The notes beneath the pieces were generated by a model. The model did no database searches, had not been told where the DNA came from, and was given only the letters and a program-made list of their open reading frames with translations. A DNA stretch of 64,000 bases from Astropecten irregularis. Lineage: Eukaryota > Echinodermata > Asteroidea > Paxillosida > Astropectinidae. A program made the translations under genes and the position numbers. Positions 48,431-59,633 of this stretch are shown one piece after another. The stretch's first letter is position 1, and the number at the start of each line of letters is the position of its first letter. Location of the stretch: assembly GCA_963971285.1 (NCBI GenBank), contig OZ020257.1, positions 16,134,602 through 16,198,601 of the forward strand. Direction: 5' to 3'.

Positions 48431-48720
48431 GCGCCACATGAATATGCATAGAATTGCATGGTCATCCGGAGATGTCGTACGGCCGACTGTTGATCGTTGC
48501 GTAGTCGTACACCGCGTGTGTTTGAATAGGCACATCGCGTATGCGTGCCCCGTACGTGTCTGCAACGGCCCTGCGTGCGTGCGTAACGAGTTGGGCCAGC
48601 ACATGGTTTCCGTGACGTCACGAGCACGGCCTCGCGCGTTGACCAATCAGCGCGGTGCTTTTTACACACGGCACTGTTTCCATCCGTGTTACAGTGCATA
48701 TGGGGAATTTTTCGCTGTGT
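48431..48720 (+). promoter_or_regulatory. CpG-rich putative promoter of the UBA-PTH2 gene
   Basis: CpG-dense stretch with a perfect CRE, TGACGTCA, at 48613-48620. A CCAAT box, GACCAATCAG, follows at 48641-48650. The coding start lies about 460 bp downstream at 49114, just after a splice-acceptor-like TTTTGCAG ending at 49108. An untranslated first exon in this interval is therefore likely, but I cannot fix its donor. The 144-codon frame at 48438-48872 is probably a by-product of the CpG richness. Confidence 0.45.
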
Positions 48721-49113
48721 CTGGGCAATGTTACGGGTCTAACACTGACCATAATTACTCACTCAGAGATTACTTCTATAGATTTAGAAGGCTACTCCAT
48801 GAGCCTTCTAGCACTCTTACTTTTTGGGGTGCCGTAACGCTAAGGGTTTTGAAAACAACAATTGATAGATGAAATTTTAGTGAAACATTGCAGCACCTAC
48901 CGCGACTTCAAGATCGTGAATTCCCCTTAATTATTTTTTTCCTTCAATATAGAGTGCATCGGACGTAAATTCTTTTGTTGCCGGACAAAAGTCGGACGGG
49001 GACACTGCAGTAAAGGCGGGTGTTTCCTACCCCCATGGTCACGCTGTCGAATCGGTGTATAATGAACCATCACCTTTGAAGTATGTATCTTGTATTTGTA
49101 TTTTGCAGCAGCA

Positions 49114-52100
49114 ATGAACGTAGAACCAGGTGATGAAGAGGCTGAGATACCATCGGAGAGGCTCGAGCCGGAGGGTTGTGCTGCCCTCCGACGGGAAGAT
49201 GTGCAGATGCTGTGTTCAATGGGTATACCTGAAGCAATAGCAGAGCAGGTAATGGGACACATAGGTGTGAAATTTTTTGCTGAATTATCTGCTTTCATGG
49301 TTTTTAATTTCCATCTAGTGCCATTCATAACCGCTATTTATCCACTGGAAAAAAACTGGAATTTCATGTGTTTCTCTACTTTACTCATTGTTTTGAGATT
49401 TGTTTTCTTTTGGTTGATCAGATTGATATCTAGAATTGTTTAGATTAGGCATGCCCTTCACTTCCCTTCACTTGGTGCTTGTCAGCTTGTTGAGTGCACA
49501 TGAAACAATCATATGTGCTGGCTCAGGTGGGATTCAAAACCCCGCTGACCCCAGCTGGCTTGGTGGCTAGCATCTGCACTAGTTTAAGCAAGAGGCTGTG
49601 GATTCGAATCCCACCTGAGCCAGCGCATGTTTTTTTTTTTATGTGCTTCAAGCACTGAGTATGCACTGAAAAATCATTAATATTCATGATGAATTTGTTA
49701 TATTATTTTTCCCTTTTCTGTGATACCATCATTTTGTTCTGCAGGGGCTTCTGTTAACTGGTGGTAAGTCGGTACAGGACGCAGCCGCTTGGTACTTTGA
49801 CCAGATTGAGAACGAGAGCGCCAGGGAAGCTGAAGAGAGGGTCCTCTTAGGAGTGGCTGTAAGTATGCATCCCTCTATCTGTCTCTGTCTTTCTCTCCCC
49901 TTATTCTCAGAGGCTGGTGACATCTCGATCCTTTTCGTTCTTTCCCTCTAGATCAAGATACCTTGTTATGGAAGACAATTGAACAAAATCTGATGAGTTT
50001 TTGTCAAGGAAAAGAGAACAAATTTGATCACAAATGTCCAGGCAAACTAAACAACCTGTGGTGGATGTCCTCAGCTGCAGGGATCCCGGATAGTACAGTG
50101 CTTATCATTGCAAGCGATAGTCTATGTGATAGACGCACTCACCGTACAGCGAGCAAGTGTCTATCACATACGTGCAAATTTCCTGATTAATTATGCAAAC
50201 TAACCCCTTCACTGACTGCTCTAAGTTTTGACCAATCATGGGGCATCTACTATCGTACTGTTTGGCGAGCACATCTATCTCGAAGATACACGTAGCTGCT
50301 GCCGCGCGGACGCATGAAATTGACCAATCGACATCCTCCGTCACGATCCTGACGGAAATGTTCTCAAAACAGATCTGGTTGGCTGATGTGCCGCGTTGCT
50401 TGAATTTGCATGCACGCATGTATCAGACGTTCGTACGTAGTGACACGGAGTAGAATGGGTGATACTCAGACTATGCAAGCGATACCCGGCCTTGCAGGCA
50501 AGAAGTCAGGTTGAATACCCTTCTTGACTGCATTGAGGTCCATAATCTGATAATAACGATCAGTTTTGTACGACTGGCAGAGAAAAAACAACTGGTGGCT
50601 GTTTACCCGGCCATTTTATGAATTGACATTGGCTCTTGTTGTAATATTGTTCAACATGTTCAGTCGCATTGCAACATGAGGACTAGAGGTGTTGATCAGC
50701 TTGCAAATTCTGACATTCCTCTAATGGCTGTTCGTTTTTTCGTTTGTGTTTGATTGAGGAGACTCTGATAACAGTCGGTGTGTTCAGAAGAAACCACTCT
50801 TAATGGTAACGGCCTGGTTTGCACTAGCACGTCCTGGGCCAAGAGTAACAGAGCTTGCTTTGTTAGGATATAGGCCTACATGTAGCAGTGCTCAGAGCAA
50901 ATCAGCCGAGAACCGGCCGCAGAGCAATGAACACAGCATGGGATTTTCTTTGGTTACCGGTTAATATGTGGAAACTTTTCCATGCTTGTAACCAGTTTGA
51001 GTGTTTTATACATCTATGAAAATTTTTTCAAATCCACGTAGGCATGTTTTGATTAAATAGCGGCCATTTCACTTTAATACTGAGTCTAATACTGTGGTCA
51101 ACAAATTTTAATAAACAATTCTATTGCATTTTTTTGTTAAGTTCATTTTAATTAACAGCAATATATACAGCAGGAGTGGTCATGTAAAAGAAATTTACTT
51201 AACAGATGGTTAGTCTTTTTTTATAATTCTTAACGCTGATTTTAATTTTGATTTTAATTTGATTTTAATTTACTATCAAATTATTGTATTACATATTATT
51301 GGTATTTTGTTTGGTTGACTTTGCTAGAATGTGCCCCTTCCAGTGATACCTGTGGCTGGGCATGACCCAGGGTCAACTCCGCACAAGATGGTGTTTGTGG
51401 TCAATGCAGAACTGCAGATGAGCAACAGTGAAACAGCCATACAGGTAAAATGTGACATATTTCATGTATCAACTTGTCTTCATCTGTGTTTATGTGCGGT
51501 CAGAGAGGCCAAAGCGGTCTTCAAACCTGGCCTGCAGTAAAGACCACTCATTAAACTGGTTTGTTGTCAACTGATTCTAGCCATTCTTTGGCTATGAACC
51601 GAAGTCCACACTCCAGAATCAAATTTAACCCTCAGTACCAGTCTTTAGAGGAGCTTTAGAACAGCGGAAGAGTACCTTGAAGTCTGAGCTCAGTAGTAGT
51701 GGAGACTCGTGACTGGAGATTGGAAGTACATGAGTCTGAGCTTGAGGTGAGACTCACGTCCAGACTATCTAGGCAGACTGAGTCTTGGGTTGAAGTGAGA
51801 GACTCTCCCACTTAGCCTCGGTCCTGGACTCCACTTGGCAACTTCTTGACTAGGCAACTCATTGTAGTCACCCTGGAAGGTCTTAAAAACGGATGAATAA
51901 TACTCACAGGACTCCTTTTCTTGTTGTATGCTCTTGTCCAGATAGCCCATGCCTGTTTAGGCCTCTACCGCACCATCCAACAAGATGCAATCGGTCTACA
52001 AGAGTGGAAAGCAGTTGGGTACGTACAAAGTTTGACTCCTATTTCCTTTAGTTAGGTGGCTGAAAGAGCCCACCTTTCTGTTTGGTTATGCTACCAATCC

Positions 52101-54285
52101 TGTACTGTACCTTTAATGCACCTACATGTAGACATAAATATGCCATGTATCAATTATTTCTTAAAGGTAGTATTATACTTTGGAAGCATACCGAAACAGA
52201 AATCTTCACAGATTTTCCTTTAACTTACAAGGTATAAAGATGGTGATGGGAGAAACATTGTTAAAATGTTTCTGCCTGAAATGCTGTATTTATCCAGAAA
52301 ATAATTAAACCAATGACCAAAATTATTTTTGATCTTTTAAAGATAAAAAATAAAGAGAACAACTTAAGAAATACTGTGGCCGTTTTTCACTGTTTTCTGA
52401 AAAATATCAAGACAGATACAATAACAGTCATACTGTGAAAATTTCAGTCCCACACGGTGCCCACTTTTTGAGAAAACAGTGAAAATGGCCACAGTATTTC
52501 TTAAGTATTTTCTCTTTCATTTTTGATGTTTTAAAAAATCAAAAAGATTTTCGGTCGTTGTTTTACTCTTTTCTGGATAAATACAGCATTTCAGGCGGAA
52601 ACATTTTAACTGTATGTTTCTACCACCACTACTTTCTTCATACCCTGTAAGTTATAGGTAAATCTGTGAACATTTCTGTTTTGGCTTCTTACCAAAGTAT
52701 GATACTACCTTTAAGAGACCATCAATGAAACTAGCCAAAGAATGGACAGGAAACATTTAGAAATGAAAATAGTACCGCCGTGCCAGGAGACTAAAGTATT
52801 GATTTTGGCTCTTAACTCATTTTCCTGTCTCCGATATCCACTGGCCGTGATCAAGTGGCAGAGAGTATCCCACTAAATGCTTGCATAGTTTTTTTATTCA
52901 GATTATTCAAGCGTCGGTTTTCCCCTTTTTTTTTAGGGAAGTTGGGGGGTGTTTTTCTTGGCTACTGAAAGAGCCGGGATTGAAGCAGAGCTCAAAAGGG
53001 TTGCCGTATCCGCGGTTTACACTTTGCATTCATGGGCGGGGGTCATCCAAATGTTTTCTCAAACCAGCAATTCATGTTTGATTGAGCCTCATGATGGACT
53101 GGGAAGATCTGAGATACTTTGGAGGATTTTTTCCTCATTTGGACCAGGATGGGAGAAGACAGTTGCCATTGAAATTTGAAAAATCAGAATATGAAGAAAA
53201 AAAACAGAAGCTCATTTTTATTCGAAAAGGAAATGAAATTTTTGTGAGGGTGCAGATCAGTGCACATGTGGGAGGATTTCAAACTCCACATAATGGTCCT
53301 GGGGCAGGTACTTTTTAAAGGCAATAAAGTTGATTGCCTTGGTGCCCTTATCAGTTGCCTTTATGCCCCTTCTAAATCTTACAGAGGTGATGTTTGTCAT
53401 ATTATTAAAGGTATACCGTGTAATACATGATTGGTAAAGGTCACAGACCAGCACTCATGCTGATCCAGCATGTGCATCAAATGATAAATCTGTGAAAATG
53501 GGAGCTCAATCAAACATTTGAGTCACGAGAAAGTCTAAGATCAGGGAAGTTGGAGTTTGAAACTGTAAGACTCATCTTATCTCACGACCTGTAACACTGG
53601 ACCCCGGATTTGAACAACCTTATCTCATTTTCATTTTTCCTTTTAAGTTGTCAAAACTGGAGACTTAGTTTCCCCACTCCTAGCTTAATTCTTGTACTTG
53701 AAAAAACACCTTGTCAGAAGAATCTTCTCTGAATAAACACAGGGTTCTGCTTGATCTTAAATGCAGGGAAACCAAAGAGGTTCTGTCTGGGTTGAATGCA
53801 GAGCACCTTGAGGACTTGCGGAGTAAAGCCTCGGCTTCTTTGCTGTCTGTGTACCCTGGACGAGGTACGGCGACGGAGGAACAGGTACACCTGCAGTTTT
53901 CGGGTGTCTTCTTTCATTTTTATGGAAGCCTAGACTCTTATCACTATTGTCTACTGTTGCGTTAGTGAGGGAAAACGCCATGAATTTACCTAAAGGGTTG
54001 TTTAAAATTGTGGCCACATGCTTTAGCAATAGTTTTTCCTTTAGGGGGGCATCTCTGTGACAATTGACTGTGACTTAATGTTTTCAATTGGTGCATTGTG
54101 GCTGTCTTTTGACTTTTGGTTTAGAGGGAATTAAAGAGAAGGCCAGACAAATGAACTTAATCTCTGGGACCTCAATTTTTATGGCCTTTTTTTTTCAGTT
54201 TTCATCGGATTCCTACGCCGTCCTGGGTATCTTCGGAGAAGCAAGCAAGATCGACCAGATCGCAGGATCGTTGTGTGAGCTGTGA
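49114..54285 (+). CDS. UBA domain + peptidyl-tRNA hydrolase 2 (PTH2)-like protein, six coding exons
   Basis: Exons 49114-49248, 49745-49858, 51328-51444, 51942-52018, 53767-53884 and 54199-54285 join in frame (phases 0,0,0,2,0) across GT/AG borders into 215 residues. Residues ~27-75 form a UBA fold (MLCSMGIPEAIAEQ then TGGKSVQDAAAWYFDQI), a ubiquitin-binding module. Residues ~102-215 align end to end with PTH2 enzymes: HKMVFVV strand, MSNSETAIQIAHA helix, EWKAVG, PGRGTATEEQ and VLGIFGEASKIDQIAG. True PTH2 enzymes hydrolyse peptidyl-tRNA and carry GKGK before AAQ..HA and a DAG.TQI motif. Here the lysines are replaced (SNSE at 115-118) and the aspartate is missing, so activity is doubtful. UBA-bearing PTH2 relatives are known in invertebrates, as far as I recall in C. 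elegans. The first ATG after the acceptor at 49108 is taken as the start. The protein is probably cytosolic. Confidence 0.85.
49513..49630 (+). repeat. Palindromic tRNA-like repeat in intron 1 of the UBA-PTH2 gene
   Basis: The left arm GTGCTGGCTCAGGTGGGATT is the reverse complement of the right AATCCCACCTGAGCCAGCGC. The right part (49554-49624, 71 bases) is tRNA-like: 7 bp ends GCTGGCT/AGCCAGC pair, with an A-box-like TGGTGGCTAGC and a B box GATTCGAATCC. T-stem mismatches argue against a functional tRNA. Confidence 0.5.
50118..50175 (+). repeat. Hairpin-forming inverted repeat in intron 2
   Basis: TCTATGTGATAGACGCACTC pairs with GAGCAAGTGTCTATCACATA around a loop of about 10 bases. The core 12 bp match exactly. 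Confidence 0.45.
50176..51327. other. Remainder of intron 2 of the UBA-PTH2 gene
   Basis: AT-rich intron sequence (the intron is 49859-51327). No other feature is seen apart from TTTAATTTTGATTTTAATTT-like simple repetition near 51240-51270. Confidence 0.4.
52076..52116 (+). mobile_element. MITE subfamily A2, right-end fragment (intron 4)
   Basis: TTTGGTTATGCTACCAATCC, TGTACTGTACCTTTAA. This matches the right terminus of the 27.9-28.2 kb copy and shows the uninterrupted terminal sequence. Confidence 0.6.
52161..52715. mobile_element. Fold-back pair of MITE family A halves (intron 4)
   Basis: The left arm is a reverse-oriented family A 3' portion (TTAAAGGTAGTATTATACTT, then CAAGGTATAAAGATGGTGAT, then AATACTGTGGCCGTTTTTCA). 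It is followed by a forward copy (CAAGACAGATACAATAACAG, then GTGCCCACTTTTTGAGAAAA, then CCAAAGTATGATACTACCTT). The two arms of about 230-240 bp are mutually inverted around a spacer of about 60 bp, forming a long hairpin inside the intron. Confidence 0.75.
53404..53545 (+). mobile_element. MITE subfamily A2, left-half fragment (intron 4)
   Basis: Begins TTAAAGGTATACCGTGTAAT, continues CATGATTGGTAAAGGTCACA and GAGCTCAATCAAACATTTGA, and stops before the shared 3' half. It matches the left half of 59634-60145. Confidence 0.65.
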
Positions 54286-54690
54286 CCGTGGTTAACGGTA
54301 GGAGGAATCTACATGTACAGATATGTGCTGTGTAATAGTCCGTTCCCTTATGTACTAGGTCCTTGCCATTCACAAGGATTGTCGGGGATTCGTACCATTT
54401 TTGCCTGAACCAGAATGCTTGGAGCAAAGCATGGCTCTAGAATTTTGTTAAATAGATCCTTTAAGCATGTCAAGTGGAGGACGATTGTCAGGATTGGAAT
54501 TCCTTTTTTTGTCCCTCGGAGAGGCTGTATTTATATTTATTTTTATACTCTGCTGGAGTTGAGACGTTGGAATTGAGACGTGATGGAAGTACTAGCTCCC
54601 CATTTCATAGTGAATTTATCAAGCGTTGTATATTCAGGGAGCTTCTGCGGTTAATCAGATTTGTTATATTCATTTTGAGGTTGACGTTTG

Positions 54691-54696
54691 AATAAA
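54691..54696 (+). terminator. Poly(A) signal of the UBA-PTH2 gene
   Basis: AATAAA about 400 bp after the stop codon, followed by a CT-rich stretch. The 3' UTR would be 54286 to about 54715. Confidence 0.5.
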
Positions 54697-55275
54697 GACC
54701 TCTCTCCTTCGAAGCCTTCGGAGTCTCTTCCGAATCCAGGAATCTCCCTCCCAGAAACTGTTTGATGAATGACCTCCTTGGAACTGGATGCCTCTTTGAA
54801 GATGTACTTAGAAGTCTCAACCGATGTCTTCTCCCTTCCAATATCTTGCATGAACACCCAGGAAACCTATTTCAAAAACGTCCTTGGGAGCTTCTGTCTT
54901 GTGGACCTTCTTGGAAGCAGCTGTCATGACCTGGAATCTGTTTCCATGACCTTTTTTTGGGAGGCTCTTTCGTGATCCTCTTAGAAGCATCTTTCAAGTC
55001 GTGCTTTCAAGCCCCTCTGAGGATCACACTGCGGGAAGCCTCATTTATGCCTTCCTTGGGACTTTGGAGTGACAGTCATGCCAAGAATGCCACTCTCATT
55101 ACCTCTTTGGTGACCTCTCTATGACCTCCTATGAAGAATCTTTCATGTCCTCCTGGAAGCCTCCCAAAACCTCCTTGGAAGTCTTGCTATTTGACCTCCT
55201 CGGAAGTGTCGTTCGAGACCTCCTACCAGCCTCCACCTGCTTGGGATTGGCTTTCTAGATCTCCTTGGAAATCGA
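54697..55275. repeat. Degenerate minisatellite, period about 25-30 bp
   Basis: Variants of GACCTCCTTGGAAGTCTCTT and CATGACCTCC recur throughout, e.g. near 54770, 54825, 54900, 54940, 55115, 55150-55200 and 55255. No frame is consistently open, so it is not a coding repeat. It begins at the predicted 3' end of the UBA-PTH2 transcript. Confidence 0.6.
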
Positions 55276-56559
55276 AATCAGACATGCATTAAATTATTTT
55301 AATTCTCCTTTGTATCTTGCCGCTCGTGATTCTTGCCATTCACTACATAAACTAAATGTAGTACTTGATTACAGTACTTTATTTGTTACTCCTGGTTTTA
55401 TTTTCATTGAGAAAAAGGAAGTGCTATGATATCTGCATTGAGACCACAAATGTAGTATAGCGCCCTCTATTGACTGTTGTTTCACCACAGCCACGCAGAT
55501 ACAGCCATCTGTTTTGTGCTTTGAATTCCGTAAAGGAGTTATTAAAAAGGCAATAGGGAATGTTTGAAAGAGGGTAATTAAGGCAGATTTAAGGAACTTG
55601 TATAGCTTTTAGAATTAAAGGCAGCTGCGAATTATGAAATATTTGTCAGTTTTTTTTTTTTTTTTTTTTTTTCAGCATTACTCCAAAGAGATTGAGACAC
55701 TTCCAAAGAGAAAGTATCGAATTCAGTGATATTTGAGGCGAAGTTTGAATTTTAAACTGGACTTTGTTATTGTTTTTTCACCCTTTCAAAAAGGGAGCTT
55801 TCTTATTGGCAACTAGCTATTGTAAATACGATTGGAAATGTAGCAGATTTTGAAACCAAAGATGAATATGTGGCTACTTGGAAGTGCTCAGTGTGGAATG
55901 AATGTGCAATTTTACTCTCTCCTCGTTTATCTACGTATGCACCCTGATGCATAGTCAGTCATGTGTAATCCAAGTATAGATTTGTAAGATACAACCTCAG
56001 TTATAGCCTAGCCAATCTTCACATCGAGATGCACAATTCGTTCATGTTTTATACTTGGTGGTTCAAAACCACAAAATAAATCATTCTACAACAGGTACTA
56101 GCAACCTTTAGGACTGCATTATAAAACAAAACAAACACGGATGAAAAAGTACTGATTCGAAATCGCCAGTCATAGATAGTATCATCTCATCTAAGAACCA
56201 TTCTTCTTGATCAAAAGAGGACTGAGAATGCATCGCACGAGTGGATACGCCCATGGGCAGTTTGCTGTGTAAATTCAGGAGAATTATGTGCACGAAGCGC
56301 ATATTAAACAGCACCCAAAGATTGCTATCATATCTAGCTTTGATCTTCGTCGCACAGTGTGCTGTATTGAATCAATTCAACCTCACATTTATTAAACACT
56401 GCAATATTGGACGAGCCGAGATGTGTATAGTATTCAATTCTGTAATATTATAATTTTCTATCTATTTATTTATAAGATTGTGCACTTACCCTGTTTAAGG
56501 GGTTGTATAAGTGAAGGACGTTTGGCTATTTGCAAAATTTTACAAAATGTTCGTGGCTG
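55276..56559. other. Intergenic with a poly-T run
   Basis: A T tract of about 24 bases sits at 55649-55672. No supported gene; short frames at 56108-56453 overlap on both strands. AATAAA at 56075 could serve a longer 3' UTR. Confidence 0.35.
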
Positions 56560-56775
56560 AATTGACTCTGAGCTTTGGGATGCAGTATGGTAGGGCTTCT
56601 GTACCAGTGAGCAGCCGGTCGCTGGTTAGAATCCTAGGCAGGCCTGTCAAATGTTTCTTACTTCATTCTCAGAAATCTTTCTGTAATTAACGAAGGCTCG
56701 ACTATTCTGTTTGATCGATGCATCCATACAATAATAAAAATGAAATGAATGAAAAGAGAAGAGAATGATAAAATC
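56560..56775 (+). repeat. Possible tRNA-derived SINE
   Basis: GTCGCTGGTTAGAATCCTAG resembles the T-arm of the tRNA-core element (GTCGCTGGTTCGAATCC). The sequence ends about 110 bases later in an A/TGAA-rich tail (AATAAAAATGAAATGAATGA). Weak; the A box is not clear. Confidence 0.3.
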
Positions 56776-58623
56776 CCATTATTAAGGCCTACTATGATTT
56801 GATTTGATTTTTTATTTTCTTATTAATTTTGAGTCGTCGGCTGTTGGCTACCGTTTTGGCCTAAAATAATTTTGGGGTTTTTGGTTGTTTTTTTCATGAT
56901 TCATTGAACTTCCAACATAATGTGTATTAAGATTGGGCTTATCTATCTTCTTCGAATAGGCCAGAAGTGTGCAGTGAAATTATGATAACAATTTATGCAT
57001 TGTGGGACAGTTTTCGCTATCACTGGAGCTGCACGGCAAACGATCCGATCGCCAAATAATCATGAGCATCCGAACTTGTCTGCATTATGGTCGATAGAGG
57101 GCAGTATTGAAACAGACCGCTGTAATTTAAAATAAAACTAAGACGACTTTTTTCAGAAATCAAAATAAACTTCACGTTTGATCGAAAATGACAAACACGT
57201 CGGACGGAATGCCTGGAACAAATTAATAAAAAGGAAGAGTATGAAATCATGCTTTTTCAATGATTCCCCATTTTGCGTAGGCCTACAGGTCTCGAGTCCC
57301 ATTGAAAAACTCGTTATGAAAATAACCTCCCCATTAGTTTCCACTCAATTTCACTTTATTATCTTTACTGAAGGCATGAGGCATCCCACCAACTTGATAA
57401 GCACACGTAAGGGTCTGCCTTGGATTTCAAAATAAAGACGACCTTGCAATCCAGAGAATATACCTTCATCAGCTTTGCTTTAAAGGGTTCCTGCAGTGCT
57501 TTTTTCAGTCAGGCTATTTTATTGCCTTCATACAGAGAATATACTGACATATAATGAATGGCAAGTCTTATTTTGGTTTCAAAGTAGCATTTCGTTTTTC
57601 TTTTGCAAAAAAGGGATTGTTCTTGCATGCTCATGTGCAGGGAACCAATAGCAGAAGTATAATGGAAAACAAAACATAAAAAATGAAGAGGAAAACTTGC
57701 CCCGCAGAAAAGGTTTGGCAAAAACGTTTCACCACCAGTTGCGTGAAAGGAACATATTCGGCACAATAAAACCCATTGAGGAGGAAATGGTCTGTCAGAA
57801 AACCTATAAAACAACCCAAATTTTTCGAGCACAAATTACCCAGATGACGTCACAGTTTTGCTCATGAATATGGAAATTCTAATTAGCATACAAACCTGTT
57901 GTTAACCCTGAAACAGTGCGAGGAAGTGGGTAAAATCACAGGCCCCTTAAAATAGTTGGTTTTGGCACATTTTTCAAGCCATAATATTCCTATTGCAGAG
58001 ACCCCTTAAACTCTTAGGGCAGTCGCACTTGCAAAAATAAATCTTACCGCGCCCTCTGCGTAAATTACGCGGGGCTGCTCGTGCCCCAGCCCCCCGTTCC
58101 GTCCTTCACCTTTGTACGGACTGAGGACCGTAACGAGGGGAGGATGACTTCGACCGGTACCGGCTCAAATCAGAATGAAAATTAGCAGCTTGCTGTCATA
58201 ACATAAAGAAAAACACTTGACCACATCTTGAAATATTAATGCGAACACGTATTATAGTAGCTGGTCACACTTGTCAATCCCGGCTACCGGGTATAGAAAT
58301 TAAATCACATAAACGTACGCGTGCTTGTAACAACATTGATACAGGCATTGTGGTTAATGTGGACTCGCTATTAAGTCTATAAGCTGCTGATGTTGTGCAT
58401 AATTTATTTTCAGCCATAAGTAATTCAACTCGAAGTGCAGCAAAATAGAAACAGTTTAACGACATTGACGTATATAAACGTCAGACCGGGTTGGTGATTG
58501 AAAAAGAATCATACTACTGGTAAATAGTATTCCAAATGTCATTATCAGACACACGCCTAAGCTGCTGCTGTTGAAATACCGTGCGCGTTCTTTCGAGTCC
58601 CTCCGGAACTTTTACTTTGACTC
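56776..58623. other. Intergenic, nothing recognised
   Basis: Opposed open frames at 57020-57435 and 57509-57834 have no domains. A TGACGTCA motif lies near 57844-57851. Confidence 0.4.
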
Positions 58624-58960
58624 TTTAAAGGTCAGTGTAGGATTGGTAACATACCCAAACAGAAATGTTCACAGATTTACGTATAACTTTCAGGGTATGA
58701 AGATGGTGCTGGTAGAAATGGTGTATTAATCCAGAAATTAGTTAAAACGAATACGGAAAACAGTTTTGATCTCAGGGTAAGATCAAAACCGTTCTTTATG
58801 TTGTAACAGAAACATTGAGTCATGTTTTTGCTATTTCCTTGTGACTCAGATGGCCGATTGAGCTCAAATTTTCACATATTTATTATTTCATGCACATATT
58901 GGATCAGACAAAGTGTGAGTGCTGTTCTGGGACCTTTGCCAATTATGTATTATACCTTTG
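58624..58960 (-). mobile_element. MITE subfamily A2 copy, reverse orientation
   Basis: Opens TTTAAAGGTCAGTGTAGGAT and closes AATTATGTATTATACCTTTG. The interior is the reverse complement of the 59.6 kb copy (CTTTCAGGGTATGAAGATGG, then CTTGTGACTCAGATGGCCGA, then GACAAAGTGTGAGTGCTGTT). One 15-20 bp internal deletion is evident near the GTAGAAATGGTG block. Confidence 0.75.
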
Positions 58961-59633
58961 ACCGACGGGTTTTCGCCACACGCGTCCCGGGACAGTGGGA
59001 AAAATGGGCGTCTTCAGAAACGTGAAATGAATTGTAAATTGTGTTCAACCATAATAGAAGCAGCACTGGATGCTGCGACTGTTATTCCCATACCTTAACG
59101 CACGACCTCAGCAATTGACTTAACGACGCCGCTGCCTCATCTTCAGCGAGACTAGTGACCGCTCCTCCCCCGTGCATACGCGTCGATGAGCCGTACACAT
59201 TTTCTAATCCCACGCGGCAGGTGATGTTTGACGTTTTTCCTTCCTAATAACGAACGTCCAGTCCAAGCGGTCAGCCAGGGCCTTGCGACAGATGTCGCCT
59301 AATTGGCACGATCAATAGCTCTCTGCGGTGAAACTTCTGCCCTCGGCTCCCTAATGCACGGAATAATTTGGGTCGGAAGTGAATCCTATTCATTGATTGC
59401 TTGTTGGCTTTTGCTGTTGTTTTACAACCTCCCATTGGTTTCATAAGGCGGTGCCATCCGTGTGATATCATCTTTCATCATCAAGCAAGTCCTTGTCCAA
59501 TTTTTGAATGTTCCCCCCTTTTTTCCCAAAATTTGCCCCACCCTTTCACCTTTCATAATTATGTGAATGTGTTGGTTTGTACATACCACTTGCATGAATG
59601 AAAGTCTGAAAGATATAGTGTTTTAAGTTGTCT
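58961..59633. other. Intergenic, nothing recognised
   Basis: No supported gene. Confidence 0.4.

Noticed and set aside
48438-48872. 144-codon plus-strand frame
   Set aside because: It lies over the CpG-rich promoter with CRE and CCAAT boxes, minus-strand frames are also open, and no domain is recognisable.
52930-53318. Open frames after a TTTTTTTTAG acceptor in intron 4, including 53082-53318
   Set aside because: Adding an exon here is unnecessary: exon 4 joins exon 5 in frame and the PTH2 alignment is continuous across that junction. The peptide resembles nothing in the family.
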